Source: Rhodanobacter sp. MP7CTX1 (GTDB taxonomy: Bacteria > Pseudomonadota > Gammaproteobacteria > Xanthomonadales > Rhodanobacteraceae). Taken from it: a stretch of 64,000 nucleotides of DNA. A model generated the notes under the pieces. That model made no database searches. It was given only the letters and a program-made list of their open reading frames with translations, and had not been told where the DNA came from. Within the stretch, counting starts at the first letter, position 1. Every line of letters starts with the position of its first letter. The stretch spans positions 124,001-188,000 of the forward strand of contig NZ_JACHCN010000009.1 of NCBI RefSeq assembly GCF_014205795.1, in the 5' to 3' direction. Made by a program: the position numbers and the translations under genes. Positions 35,594 through 44,521 of this stretch are shown here, piece after piece.

Positions 35594-35621
35594 CCGAGAG
35601 CCCTGACTCCCGCCGCTGCCA

Positions 35622-36629
35622 TCACTTCTGGTAGTAATCCCGGTACCACTGAACAAAGCGGCTCACGCCCTCTTCCACCGGCACGCTCGGGCTGTACCCC
35701 ACCGCTTCAGCCAGCGCCGACACATCGGCCTCGGTATCGGGAACGTCGCCCGCCTGCAACGGCAACAGCTCCATTTGCGCCTTGCGGCCAAGACACTGCT
35801 CCAGCACCTCGATGTACCGCAGCAACTCCACCGGCTGCTCGTTGCCGATGTTGAAAAGGCGATAAGGCGCGAGGCTGGTGGCCGGGTCCGGTGCCTTTCC
35901 GTTCCACTCGGGATCGCCTGTGGGCACGGCGTCGAGCGTGCGAAGAACGCCTTCGACAATGTCATCGACGTAGGTGAAGCTGCGCTTGTGCCGGCCATGG
36001 TTGAAGACCTTGATTGGCTCGCCAGCCAGAATCGCGCTGGTGAACAGGAACAGCGCCATGTCGGGCCGTCCCCACGGGCCATACACGGTGAAGAAACGCA
36101 GGCCCGTACACGGCAGGCCATACAGATGGGCGTAACTGTGCGCCATCATCTCGTTCGCTTTTTTCGATGCCGCATACAGCGTCAGCGGATGCTCGGTGGG
36201 TTCGTGCTCGGAGAACGGCATCAGCGTATTCGCGCCATACACCGAGCTGGTGGAAGCAAACACCAGGTGCTCGACATCGTGGTGACGGCAACCCTCGATG
36301 ATGTGCAGAAAACCGGTGATGTTGGATGACACGTAGATGTGCGGATTCTGCGCGGCATAGCGCACGCCGGCCTGCGCGGCGAGGTTGATGACACGCCGCG
36401 GCTTGTGCGTCGCAAACGTCGCATCGATTGCCGCGCGATCGGCCAGATCCGCCGTCACGTGGGTGTAGTTCGGGTGATCCATGAAGCGCGCCAACCGCGC
36501 CTTCTTCAGGTTCACGTCGTAATAGTCGCTGAGGTTGTCGATGCCGATGACTTCATCACCGCGCTCAAGCAATCGCAGCGCGACGTGCGAGCCGATGAAT
36601 CCAGCAGTGCCGGTTACCAGAATCTTCAT
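35622..36629 (-). CDS. UDP-glucuronate 4-epimerase-like NAD-dependent epimerase
   Basis: A 335-residue extended short-chain dehydrogenase. The NAD-binding motif is TGTAGFIG (residues 6-13), followed by the sugar-nucleotide marks [24 protein letters not shown] and the catalytic Y152-AAS-K156. The phrase [20 protein letters not shown] and the later [15 protein letters not shown] are typical of UDP-GlcA 4-epimerases (CapI/LspL). The likely product is UDP-galacturonate for EPS. The ATG at 36629 has GAGGAC 4-5 nt upstream and starts the Rossmann strand MKILVTG; the open frame begins eight codons earlier. It is downstream of a UDP-sugar dehydrogenase gene. Confidence 0.88.
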   Translation of the reverse strand: MKILVTGTAGFIGSHVALRLLERGDEVIGIDNLSDYYDVNLKKARLARFMDHPNYTHVTADLADRAAIDATFATHKPRRVINLAAQAGVRYAAQNPHIYVSSNITGFLHIIEGCRHHDVEHLVFASTSSVYGANTLMPFSEHEPTEHPLTLYAASKKANEMMAHSYAHLYGLPCTGLRFFTVYGPWGRPDMALFLFTSAILAGEPIKVFNHGRHKRSFTYVDDIVEGVLRTLDAVPTGDPEWNGKAPDPATSLAPYRLFNIGNEQPVELLRYIEVLEQCLGRKAQMELLPLQAGDVPDTEADVSALAEAVGYSPSVPVEEGVSRFVQWYRDYYQK

Positions 36630-36736
36630 TGCGTCCTCATCCAACCTGTCCATTCCATCCCATCATCCGCGTATTCATGGCCGTGATCGATACACGCCAC
36701 GCTTCGGCGAACGCACCAACGGCAGCCTTCCCAAGC

Positions 36737-38014
36737 TCAAAGACGCCCATCGACCGCATCGCGTGGCAACACGTACTTGACGTCGTACAGCACCGATGAG
36801 GGCTTGCCGAACGCGCGAATGCCCACGCTGCCGATATCGGCGAATTGCCGGTGGCCCACCGCCACGATGACCGCATCATACTGGTCTGGCTGCGGCGCAC
36901 CGATCAGGTCGATGCCGTATTCGTGCATCGCCGCCGCCGCGTCCACCCAGGGGTCGAAGATGTCGACCTGCGCGTTGTAGCCGTTCAAGGCCTCCACGAT
37001 ATCGACCACGCGGGTGTTGCGCAGATCCGGGCAGTTTTCCTTGAACGCCAGCCCCAGGATCAGGATGCGTGCGCGCACTGGGTTGATGCCCTTGCACACC
37101 ATCAGGCGGATCACTTCGCCGGCGATGTACTGGCCCATGCTGTCGTTGGTGCGACGACCGGCCAGGATCACGTCGGGATGATGTCCAACTTCCTGCGCCT
37201 TGTGGGTGAGGTAATACGGATCCACGCTGATGCAATGGCCGCCGACCAGGCCTGGCCGAAAGGGCAGGAAATTCCACTTGGTGCCGGCCGCCTGCAGCAC
37301 TTCCAGCGTGTCGATGCCCAGTTTGTTGAACAGTTTGGCCAGGTCGTTCACCAGCGCGATATTCAGGTCGCGCTGGGTGTTTTCGATGACCTTGGCCGCT
37401 TCGGCCACCTTCAGCGAGCTGGCCCGGTGCGTACCGGCAGTAATGATGGATGCGTACATCCGGTCTACAAAATCAGCCACCTCAGGGGTGGAGCCGGAAG
37501 TCACCTTGAGAATGCTGGTAACCCGGTGCTGCTTGTCACCGGGGTTGATGCGTTCGGGGCTGTAACCGGCAAAGAAGTCGCGGTTGTAGCGCAGGCCCGA
37601 GACCTTTTCGAGGATCGGGATACACACTTCCTCGGTGCAGCCCGGATACACGGTGGACTCGTAAACCACGACATCGCCGGCCTTGATGACCTGGCCCAGC
37701 GCTTCGCTGGCCTTGATCAGGGGCGTCAGATCGGGGCGCTTGGCCGAGTCGATCGGGGTCGGCACGGTGACGATATAGACGTTGCAGTCGCGGATGTCAT
37801 CCAGCGCGGCGCTGAAACGCAGCCGCCCGGCACCGGCCAGTTCATCGGCATCCACCTCCAGCGTGATGTCCGTGCCGGCGCGCAATTGCTCGACGCGCGT
37901 TGCATTGATGTCGAAGCCCAGCGTGTCGTAGCGCTTGCCGAATTCGACCGCCAGTGGCAGTCCGACGTAGCCCAGGCCAACGATGGCGATCTTGGTATTT
38001 TCCAGTGCCTGCAT
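36737..38014 (-). CDS. Nucleotide-sugar dehydrogenase (TviB/WbpO, UDP-N-acetylgalactosamine dehydrogenase type)
   Basis: A 425-residue UDP-sugar 6-dehydrogenase. The Rossmann motif is GLGYVGLPLA (13-22), with VTVPTPID, the central ESTVYPGCTEEVCIPILEK, and the catalytic cysteine C261 in GLVGGHCISVDPYYL. The overall layout (DINATRVEQL, GYSPERINPGDKQH) matches the Vi-antigen TviB/WbpO group, which makes UDP-GalNAcA or UDP-GlcNAcA. Two ATGs lie three codons apart. That at 38014 (MQALENTKIAIVG) is placed at a proper distance from a GGGGA ribosome site, unlike 38023. It is divergent from the export lipoprotein gene and shares the Clp-like site region. Confidence 0.88.
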   Translation of the reverse strand: MQALENTKIAIVGLGYVGLPLAVEFGKRYDTLGFDINATRVEQLRAGTDITLEVDADELAGAGRLRFSAALDDIRDCNVYIVTVPTPIDSAKRPDLTPLIKASEALGQVIKAGDVVVYESTVYPGCTEEVCIPILEKVSGLRYNRDFFAGYSPERINPGDKQHRVTSILKVTSGSTPEVADFVDRMYASIITAGTHRASSLKVAEAAKVIENTQRDLNIALVNDLAKLFNKLGIDTLEVLQAAGTKWNFLPFRPGLVGGHCISVDPYYLTHKAQEVGHHPDVILAGRRTNDSMGQYIAGEVIRLMVCKGINPVRARILILGLAFKENCPDLRNTRVVDIVEALNGYNAQVDIFDPWVDAAAAMHEYGIDLIGAPQPDQYDAVIVAVGHRQFADIGSVGIRAFGKPSSVLYDVKYVLPRDAVDGRL

Positions 38015-38172
38015 GCGGAACATCCCCGGTTTTTCTGGTTTTTGGCGGTATCGGCCCGGTCTTGCGAACGGCTACAACGAGGGCCAGAGTAGGCGAAAGC
38101 GTCATTGGAGCGGAAACAGGGGCTAAAAATCGCGGCAATGGGCGCTAGCTAGCTTATTTCTTGACTTTATTT

Positions 38173-38188
38173 TGTGATACTGTTCACA
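38173..38188. promoter_or_regulatory. CRP/Clp-type binding palindrome in the EPS divergent promoter region
   Basis: TGTGA-TACTGT-TCACA, a perfect match to the CRP-family consensus TGTGA-N6-TCACA. The centre is about 36 bases before the ATG of the export lipoprotein (38217) and about 166 bases from the dehydrogenase start (38014). A TTGACT -35-like box lies at 38161-38166. In xanthomonads the CRP homologue Clp binds such sites, controls EPS genes and is antagonised by cyclic di-GMP. The position suggests repression of the rightward operon or activation of the leftward one. Confidence 0.6.
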
Positions 38189-38216
38189 ACCTGCAAGTCA
38201 ATCAGGGGTGGTTGTC

Positions 38217-38837
38217 ATGACGAGCCTGTATCGCTTCATTGCGTTAGTCCTCCTATTGATCCTGACCGGCTGCGCCACGGCGCCCGGCTCCAGCCACGCT
38301 CCCAAGTTCAATGCCGACGCCCAGGCCGTCTCCACGTATCACATCGGCGTCGATGATCAACTGCAAATCACGGTCTGGCACAACCCGGATCTCAGTGTAA
38401 GCGTACCGGTACGACCCGACGGCAAGATCACGGTGCCGCTGATCGGTGACGTCGTGGCCGGCGGCAAGACGCCCGAAGAGGTCGCTTCCGAGGTCAAGGA
38501 CAAGCTGCAGGCCTATGTGCGTGATCCCCAGGTGGCGGTGATCCTGACCGAACTGCGCAGCCACGAGTACCTGTCACGCGTACGCGTGACAGGCGCGGTG
38601 CGCACCCCGGTCTCGTTGCCCTACCGCCAGGGCATGACGGTGCTCGACGCCGTGCTGGCCGCTGGCGGCACCACCGAATTCGCTGCCCCGGATCGCACCG
38701 AGCTCTATCGCAAGGACGGTGATACCACCCAGTCCTACGCCGTGCAGCTGGGCAATATCCTGCAACAGGGCGAATTGACGACCAACTATCCCGTGCAGCC
38801 AGGCGACGTGATTACCGTACCGCAACGCTCGTTCTGA
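38217..38837 (+). CDS. Outer-membrane polysaccharide export lipoprotein (Wza/GumB/EpsE family)
   Basis: A 206-residue protein. The lipoprotein signal ends in LLILTGCATAPG, with the lipobox LTGC. The polysaccharide export domain (YHIGVDDQLQITVWHNPDLSVSVPVRPDGKITVPLIGDVVAGG) and SLBB-type domain (VRVTGAVRTPVSLPYRQGMTVLDAVLAAGGTTEFA) follow. It forms the outer-membrane or periplasmic part of the EPS exit channel. The size is that of the short EpsE/GumB proteins, without the extra C-terminal helix of Wza, so a separate barrel may complete the channel (see 41291). An in-frame GTG lies three codons upstream at 38208, but AGGGG is placed well for the ATG at 38217. First gene of the rightward EPS operon. 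Confidence 0.9.
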   Translation: MTSLYRFIALVLLLILTGCATAPGSSHAPKFNADAQAVSTYHIGVDDQLQITVWHNPDLSVSVPVRPDGKITVPLIGDVVAGGKTPEEVASEVKDKLQAYVRDPQVAVILTELRSHEYLSRVRVTGAVRTPVSLPYRQGMTVLDAVLAAGGTTEFAAPDRTELYRKDGDTTQSYAVQLGNILQQGELTTNYPVQPGDVITVPQRSF

Positions 38838-38857
38838 AGCCGGGGAAGGGGGCAGCC

Positions 38858-40408
38858 ATGAGCGAAGAGATCTCTCCTTTTGCGGCGCTTGTTCCGGTGC
38901 TGGTCAGCGAGGCGCGCCGGCGGCGAATTGCCATGGGCGTCGTGTTTGCGGTGGTCGCGCTGGGTGCCTTGATCGTCGGCATGCAATGGCCGAAAAAATA
39001 TGATGCGTCGACCACCATCCTGGCGCAGGAAAGCAGCATCATCACCCCGCTGATGGAAGGTGCCGCTTCGCCCACCGCGAATGCGAACCGTGCCGGTATC
39101 GCGCAGGCCGTGATCTTCAGCCGCAGAGTGATGGGCCAGATCCTGGTCATCGGCGGCTGGATGGCCAATAACCCGAATCCCGTGGAGCAGGATCGCCTGA
39201 TCGAAGCGATCAAGGCCCGCACCAAGGTCGTGATCTCGCATGACAACCTGATCACGATCAGCTACTACGACTCCGATCCGAAGCGGGCGTATGACGTTAC
39301 CCGCGAGTATGCGCGGCTTTTCATCAGCGAAAGCCTGGCATCCAAGCAACGCGAAAGTCGCGACGCGTTCGAGTTCATCAACAGCCAGGTCGAGACCTAC
39401 CGGAAAAAATTGACCGACGCGGAAGACAAGCTCAAGGACTATCGCGGGGCCAACGCCGATGCCCGTCCTGGCAGCGAGACCGATACCGACGCGCGCATCA
39501 GTCAGTTACGCACGCAGATCGAAAATGCACGCCTGGACCTGATGGAAAAGCGTTCACAGGAAGCTTCGCTGAATTCACAGCTGTCCGGCGAGTCGGAGGT
39601 CAACGCGGTACAAACCACCCAAGGCATCAATGAAGCGCAGCTCGCCCAGCTGCAGACGCAGCTCGACACGTTGCTGATGTCCTATACCGCCGACTATCCC
39701 GACGTCGTCCGCGTCCGTCACCAGATGGAGGATCTGCGGCAACAGATCGCCCAGGCTAGCCAGCGCAGGCAGAGCGCGCCGGTGTCGAATTCGCCGACCT
39801 CGCTCGAAAACAATGTGCAATTCAATCCGCTCTACGCGCAGCTGAGAAGCCAGCTGTCCGCCAGCCGTGCCGAAATCGCCTCGACGAGTGCGCGCATGGG
39901 CGCGAGTGAATCCATGCTGCAGTCCGAGCTGGAGCGCAGCAACCGTATCGCCAACTCGGAAAACGTCACTTCCGAACTGACCCGCGACTACAACGTCAAC
40001 CGCGATGTCTATCAGGATCTGCTCAAACGCCGCGAAAACGCACGCGTATCGATGAACCTGGATGCCAAGCAGCAGGGCCTCACGTTCCTGATCCAGAATC
40101 CCGCCATGATGCCGCTCAGCCCTTCGGGCCTGCGGTTCATGCATTTCGGTCTCGGCGGCATCGTTCTCTCGCTGGCGATCCCGTTCGGACTGCTGTTTGG
40201 TATCGCGCGGCTCGATCCGAGAGTACGCTCGACCGCACAGCTTGAGCGTTCAACCGGCTTGATGGTGCTGGCCACCGTTCCGTTCTACCCCACGCCGCAG
40301 GATCGTCAGCGGGAGCGGTTGCGAAACGTCTTGCTGGCGCTGATCGTTCTGGGGGTTGCATTGGCCTATCTGGTCCTGTTCTGGCTCAAGCTGAGGGGAA
40401 TGGCATGA
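38858..40408 (+). CDS. Wzz-like chain-length determinant / polysaccharide co-polymerase
   Basis: A 516-residue inner-membrane protein. An N-terminal membrane segment (IAMGVVFAVVALGALIVG) is followed by a long periplasmic coiled-coil region rich in glutamine and arginine (residues about 160-400, for example AQLQTQLDTLLMSYTADYPD). The proline-rich motif before the last segments is PAMMPLSPSGLRF. Two C-terminal segments (FGLGGIVLSLAIPFGLLFG and VLLALIVLGVALAYLVLFW) end the protein. This layout fits the GumC / exosortase-system chain-length family, which regulates polymer length and links polymerase to export channel. A GGGG-rich ribosome site precedes the ATG. It overlaps the next gene by ATGA. 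Confidence 0.88.
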   Translation: MSEEISPFAALVPVLVSEARRRRIAMGVVFAVVALGALIVGMQWPKKYDASTTILAQESSIITPLMEGAASPTANANRAGIAQAVIFSRRVMGQILVIGGWMANNPNPVEQDRLIEAIKARTKVVISHDNLITISYYDSDPKRAYDVTREYARLFISESLASKQRESRDAFEFINSQVETYRKKLTDAEDKLKDYRGANADARPGSETDTDARISQLRTQIENARLDLMEKRSQEASLNSQLSGESEVNAVQTTQGINEAQLAQLQTQLDTLLMSYTADYPDVVRVRHQMEDLRQQIAQASQRRQSAPVSNSPTSLENNVQFNPLYAQLRSQLSASRAEIASTSARMGASESMLQSELERSNRIANSENVTSELTRDYNVNRDVYQDLLKRRENARVSMNLDAKQQGLTFLIQNPAMMPLSPSGLRFMHFGLGGIVLSLAIPFGLLFGIARLDPRVRSTAQLERSTGLMVLATVPFYPTPQDRQRERLRNVLLALIVLGVALAYLVLFWLKLRGMA

Positions 40409-41184
40409 ACGGGCCTGAAGACGACAAACTACTGGTCGATTCCGGTGGTCTCGTACACGGGGCCAAAGTCGGCGCGCTTCCTCAGCGTGCCTCGGCCGGC
40501 CATTCGATCGCGCGCATGTCCGAGACCGATACGCTGCCTGCGAAGCAGCTCGAACAGCGTCGGCTGATCCATCGCGAGAACTCGGTGCGTGGTCAGTCGG
40601 ATGCTTTTCGCGAGATACGGACGCGGCTGCTCTGGTTGGGTGGCGAGCACAATTTCGTGACCCTGGTGGTGCCGGTGAGCCCGGGCTCGGGTGGCAGTTT
40701 CGTCGCCCGCAACCTGGCAACGGCATTCGCCTTTGACGAAGCCAAGACCAGTCTGCTGATCGATTGCAACCTGCGCTATCCGGCCCAGCACACGGCATTG
40801 GGTGTGGACGCCAGCAGCGGCGGCCTGATCGATTATCTCGAACATCCGGCAAGTGGCATTCAATCGGTGTTGTATCGCACCGGCATTCCGCGCCTGCGCC
40901 TGATTCCGACCGGCAAGGCTCGTGAAAATGGAGGCGAGTACTTCTCGTCGTTTCGCATGCGCGCGGTAATCGACTCGCTGCGCTGCCGCTACCTTGATCG
41001 CTACCTTTTCCTTGACGGCCCGGCCATCAAGGGCTCGCCTGACGCACGAATCCTGTCTGATCTGGCCGACTTCGTGGTGGTGGTTGCCAGCTACGGGCGC
41101 GATACGCCGGCAGCGATCAGCCAGGCCGCCGCGAACTTCGACGCCAACAAGCTGACCGGAGTGGTATTCAATCACGCGCCATAG
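40405..41184 (+). CDS. Degenerate tyrosine-kinase-like protein of the EPS co-polymerase (BY-kinase fold)
   Basis: A 259-residue cytoplasmic protein in the place of the CapB/EpsG-type autokinase that normally pairs with a Wzz protein. The fold's landmarks are all visible but altered. The Walker A region reads VSPGSGGSF (residues 91-99), where active kinases have SPGEGKS, so the nucleotide-binding lysine is glycine. The A' motif reads LLIDCNLRYP (117-126) instead of LLIDADLRRP. The Walker B region reads LFLDGPA. There is no C-terminal tyrosine cluster. The ENSVRGQSDAFREIRTRLL segment that contacts neighbouring subunits is kept. It is therefore probably a pseudokinase acting as a structural partner. 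The ATGA overlap with the Wzz gene supports pairing. Confidence 0.75.
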   Translation: MNGPEDDKLLVDSGGLVHGAKVGALPQRASAGHSIARMSETDTLPAKQLEQRRLIHRENSVRGQSDAFREIRTRLLWLGGEHNFVTLVVPVSPGSGGSFVARNLATAFAFDEAKTSLLIDCNLRYPAQHTALGVDASSGGLIDYLEHPASGIQSVLYRTGIPRLRLIPTGKARENGGEYFSSFRMRAVIDSLRCRYLDRYLFLDGPAIKGSPDARILSDLADFVVVVASYGRDTPAAISQAAANFDANKLTGVVFNHAP

Positions 41185-41290
41185 TCCATTTCGCCGATTC
41201 AGAACGCTGATCCAGAACGTCGATCCAAAAAGCTGATTTACCGCGTCGCAATCAACAGGCCTAGCGACGTGTTCCACGGGGGATGGAAAC

Positions 41291-42700
41291 ATGCCTGCAC
41301 CCAGCACGCTCAGTTATGCGGTTGCGCTAGCACTCGCTGTCGCCTCGGGCACGGCATCGGCAGCACAGTTCGAATATTCGCTGTTTGCTGGCATCGAACA
41401 CAGCGACAACATCAACCTGAGCGGAACGGATCCGGTCAGCCAGAACGTGCTGAGTCCTGGCCTCAACTTCACTTACTCACAACAAGGCTCGACCGTCCAG
41501 GCGAACGTGGCGGGTACCCTGGAATACTTCGATTACCTTGGCGGCGCGTTCAACAATCAGACGTTCGTGCAGCTTTCAAGCCAGCTCAACTGGACGGTGC
41601 TGCCACAACGGCTGGACTTCACCGTCCAGGATTTCGCGGGAGTGGAACCACTCTCGACGCTCTCCAGCAACGCACCAGACAACCAGCAGCAAACCAACGT
41701 GCTGGCGCTCGGGCCGATCCTGCATTTCAGGCTTGGCGATACGCTGCGCGGTCAGGCTGAGCTGCATTACATCAACAGCTACGCGTCGAAGAACAAGGAG
41801 TTCAATTCTTCGCGTGGCGAAGCCGCGCTGCGCGTATTCAAGGATCTCAGTCCCACCGATGTGCTGTCGGCCAATGTGGAGGTCCAGCGCGTCAATTTCA
41901 CCAATAACTCGAACGACCTCAACCCGATTGCCGGCACGCCCGACGACAACCTGGTCGCTCCCACCAACAACCCTAACTACAACCGCGATGAGGTGTTCGC
42001 CAGCTACGTCAGAACACTGGCCCACTTCAATCTCAATGTCGCACTTGGCTGGTCACAGATCGACTTCGATGGAGCGCCGACGGTCTCCACTCCGCTAGAG
42101 CGACTGACGCTGAGCTGGGAGCCCACGCTGCGCAGCAGTTTCTCTCTCACGGCCGCACACGAATACTCCGACGCGGCGCAAGACATGATGGTGCAGCCCG
42201 GCCAGATCATCGCCGGTGCCGGCGCGCAACTGGACAACAATACGACCGGCCCCGTCGGCCCGATCGGCGGAACCTCCGCACAGGGGATCAATGTCGGAGG
42301 TCTCGTGATCGATCCGCAGGTGTATCTGGACAGCCGCCTGGAAGGCAATTACACCTTCAACACCGAACGGCTGACACTGAGCGTGTCACCGCTTTACAGC
42401 CGGCTCAACTATCTGAACGACTCCACGTTCGACCAGACTGACCGCGGCGGCAGCGCAGGCATCAGCTACCGGCTGACACCCTTGGTTTCGCTCTCGACGT
42501 TTGTCGACTACGAGAGGCTTACCTATCGCTCACTCGACCGTCGCGACAACTCAAGCGACTATGGCTTGCGCCTGACTGACAGAAGAACGCCGCACTGGAG
42601 CTGGCAGGTCTCGCTGACTCATCGCCAGCGTGACAGCACCGCGCCCGGTCAGGGATACAGCGAGAACGAGATCTATTTCGGCGTCGTGTTCACAAGATGA
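41291..42700 (+). CDS. Outer-membrane beta-barrel of the EPS system
   Basis: A 469-residue protein with signal peptide (SYAVALALAVASGTASA, cleavage near residue 25). A chain of alternating polar/hydrophobic strands follows through to the C-terminus, which ends IYFGVVFTR. The mature start FEYSLFAGIEHSDNINLS and repeats such as LEYFDYLGGAFNNQTF are typical of barrels in exosortase-A-type EPS loci (the TIGR03016-like group as I recall it). It probably completes the export channel for the polymer, since the Wza-like protein is short. The ATG follows GGGGGATGG. It is 106 bases after the kinase-like gene, on the same strand. Confidence 0.75.
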   Translation: MPAPSTLSYAVALALAVASGTASAAQFEYSLFAGIEHSDNINLSGTDPVSQNVLSPGLNFTYSQQGSTVQANVAGTLEYFDYLGGAFNNQTFVQLSSQLNWTVLPQRLDFTVQDFAGVEPLSTLSSNAPDNQQQTNVLALGPILHFRLGDTLRGQAELHYINSYASKNKEFNSSRGEAALRVFKDLSPTDVLSANVEVQRVNFTNNSNDLNPIAGTPDDNLVAPTNNPNYNRDEVFASYVRTLAHFNLNVALGWSQIDFDGAPTVSTPLERLTLSWEPTLRSSFSLTAAHEYSDAAQDMMVQPGQIIAGAGAQLDNNTTGPVGPIGGTSAQGINVGGLVIDPQVYLDSRLEGNYTFNTERLTLSVSPLYSRLNYLNDSTFDQTDRGGSAGISYRLTPLVSLSTFVDYERLTYRSLDRRDNSSDYGLRLTDRRTPHWSWQVSLTHRQRDSTAPGQGYSENEIYFGVVFTR

Positions 42701-42866
42701 ACGTTCACGACAGGCAGTTCGTCCGTGACGATGCCAGCAGCGACATCATGAAGTCCCACCTGTTTGCTAGCATCGCCATCAGCACGTACGACCACGGTCG
42801 TCGGAGCATTGCGATGGACAGATATTCTCTCAGCCCGGCCACCCATTGTCGTCCGCAGGCCGAATC

Positions 42867-43667
42867 GTGACGGGTGCGCCGACTCCGTTCTGGCTTGGCA
42901 GCCCCGGACGCCGCCTGTTCGCGACCTGGTACGCCAGCCCCTCGGCGCCGCGCGCGACTGTCGTCATCTGTCCACCGTTTTTCCACGAGCAATTCCTGAG
43001 CAGCCGCCTGTTCAGCCTGGTCGCGGCGCGACTGGCGCAGGCCGGTATCGCCTGCCTGCGCGTCGACTATTACGGCACCGGCGACTCCGAAGGCAATGAA
43101 GCCGAATTCAGCATCCATGGCGCCCGCGAAGATATCGCCGTTGCCGTAGCGGCGGCGCGGGCGCGGTCCGGCAACGCCCCGACGGCGCTGCTGGCGGTGC
43201 GCGGCGGCGGATGGCCTGCGTGGCTGTTCGCCGCGGCTGACAGCTCGATTTCCCAGCTCTGGATATGGCAACCCATCCTGAGCGGCAGCTCGTATCTGGC
43301 CGAACTGCATCGCCTGGACGAAGCCGAGCGTGCACTGCGTGCGGACTATCCATTTTGCCGACAGCTCGGCTCCTATCGGGAAGACGGTCAATTGGTGGGC
43401 TATGCATGTCCGGATGCATTGCACAGCGAAATCATGGCTGCCAAGTTTCCGTCTCAGCCGTTGTCAGGCAACACGATCCTGGGCGTGCTTGCCGACGATC
43501 GCATAGGGGAAATACCCGGACACACCACTCAGCGGATCGAACTTCCCGAGTCAAGGACGCACTGGAAAGACACGCTGGAAGTACGCGCGACCTTCCTGAC
43601 CCGAGACCTGCACGAACCGATCGACCGGCTGACGGCGATCCTGGGTACTCCGCGGGCCGTTGCATGA
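42867..43667 (+). CDS. Alpha/beta hydrolase, exosortase A system-associated type 2
   Basis: About 266 residues of alpha/beta-hydrolase type with FFHEQFLSSRLFSLVAARLAQAG and CLRVDYYGTGDSEG, typical of the hydrolase-2 family (TIGR03101-like) found in exosortase-A EPS loci. At the nucleophile elbow the sequence is AVRGGGWPAW, without a serine or cysteine, so it may not be an active esterase. The start is uncertain: a TTG at 42846 or the GTG at 42867, the latter with a weak AGG upstream. It overlaps the second hydrolase gene by ATGA (43664-43667), the usual pairing. The role in EPS synthesis is unknown. Confidence 0.75.
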   Translation: MTGAPTPFWLGSPGRRLFATWYASPSAPRATVVICPPFFHEQFLSSRLFSLVAARLAQAGIACLRVDYYGTGDSEGNEAEFSIHGAREDIAVAVAAARARSGNAPTALLAVRGGGWPAWLFAAADSSISQLWIWQPILSGSSYLAELHRLDEAERALRADYPFCRQLGSYREDGQLVGYACPDALHSEIMAAKFPSQPLSGNTILGVLADDRIGEIPGHTTQRIELPESRTHWKDTLEVRATFLTRDLHEPIDRLTAILGTPRAVA

Positions 43668-44521
43668 TCGACGAAATCGTCCACATCGCCGACAACAGCT
43701 CGCTTTTTGGGCTACTGACGCGTCCGGATGCCGGGCCGGTGCGCGGCCCAGTGCTGGTCGTGCTCAACGCCGGACTGATCCCGCGCACAGGCCCTTTCCG
43801 CCTGCATGTCACGCTTGCCCGCCAGATGGCCCGGGCCGGCAACGCGACGTTCCGCTTCGATCTGCCGGGCATCGGCGACACCATGCTCGACAGTCCGATC
43901 ACTTCGTTGCCTGCCGTTACGCTGGCGCTCGACGCGATCGAGCGTCATCTTGGCAGTACCCGCTTTGTGATCGCCGGCCTGTGCCGTGGCGCGGATCTGG
44001 CGTGGAAAGTCGCGTTGCACGACCAGCGCGTGATCGGCGTGCTGCAGATTGATGGCCTCGCGCGCGCAGGCCCATGGTTTCACCTGGCGCAGGTTCGGCA
44101 TCATCTTCGATGGCCTCCCACGCGTTGGCTGACGACAGCTTCCCGACTGGTGTCCAGGCACCTGCGGCGGGAACCACGGCCGATGGAGGATCTCGATATC
44201 GATCGCGAGTGGCCAGCGGCCGGCGCAGAACGCACCCAGCTGCGCGAACTGCTGGATCGACGCGTTCACATTTTCTCGCTATTCACCGGCGGCATCACCA
44301 ACTATTTTCTTGACTCCCGGCAGTTCGCATCCACCTACGGCAAGTTGGCGAACGACCCGGCGATCCGCTTCGCGTATTGGCCCGAATGCGATCACATCTT
44401 TTTTTCCGAGACGGATCGTGCGCGGATGATTGGCGAGGTGCTCGACTGGTATTCGGCGGCATTCGGCCAGATCGAGAACACAGCACCCTCCGCGTCGACC
44501 AGCATGGGAGCGAGCGCATGA
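43664..44521 (+). CDS. Alpha/beta hydrolase, exosortase A system-associated type 1
   Basis: A 285-residue alpha/beta-hydrolase. Marks are LNAGLIPRTGPFRLHVTLARQMA, RFDLPGIGDT and the elbow IAGLCRGADLAW, where cysteine stands in the nucleophile place. This is the pattern of the hydrolase-1 family (TIGR03100-like). A late acidic/histidine part (YWPECDHIFF) may hold the catalytic histidine. It overlaps hydrolase 2 and galE by ATGA at both ends, so all three are probably co-translated. The open frame upstream of 43664 runs inside hydrolase 2 and is not used. The substrate is unknown. Confidence 0.8.
   Translation: MIDEIVHIADNSSLFGLLTRPDAGPVRGPVLVVLNAGLIPRTGPFRLHVTLARQMARAGNATFRFDLPGIGDTMLDSPITSLPAVTLALDAIERHLGSTRFVIAGLCRGADLAWKVALHDQRVIGVLQIDGLARAGPWFHLAQVRHHLRWPPTRWLTTASRLVSRHLRREPRPMEDLDIDREWPAAGAERTQLRELLDRRVHIFSLFTGGITNYFLDSRQFASTYGKLANDPAIRFAYWPECDHIFFSETDRARMIGEVLDWYSAAFGQIENTAPSASTSMGASA

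Noticed and set aside
38161..38183. Simple sigma-70 promoter TTGACT with TACTGT for the export operon
   Set aside because: The spacing between the boxes is only 11 bases, and no better -10 box lies 16-18 bases downstream of TTGACT.
42846..43667. TTG start for hydrolase 2
   Set aside because: Not excluded, but GTG at 42867 is the more common start codon and lies nearer a weak ribosome site; the difference is seven residues.
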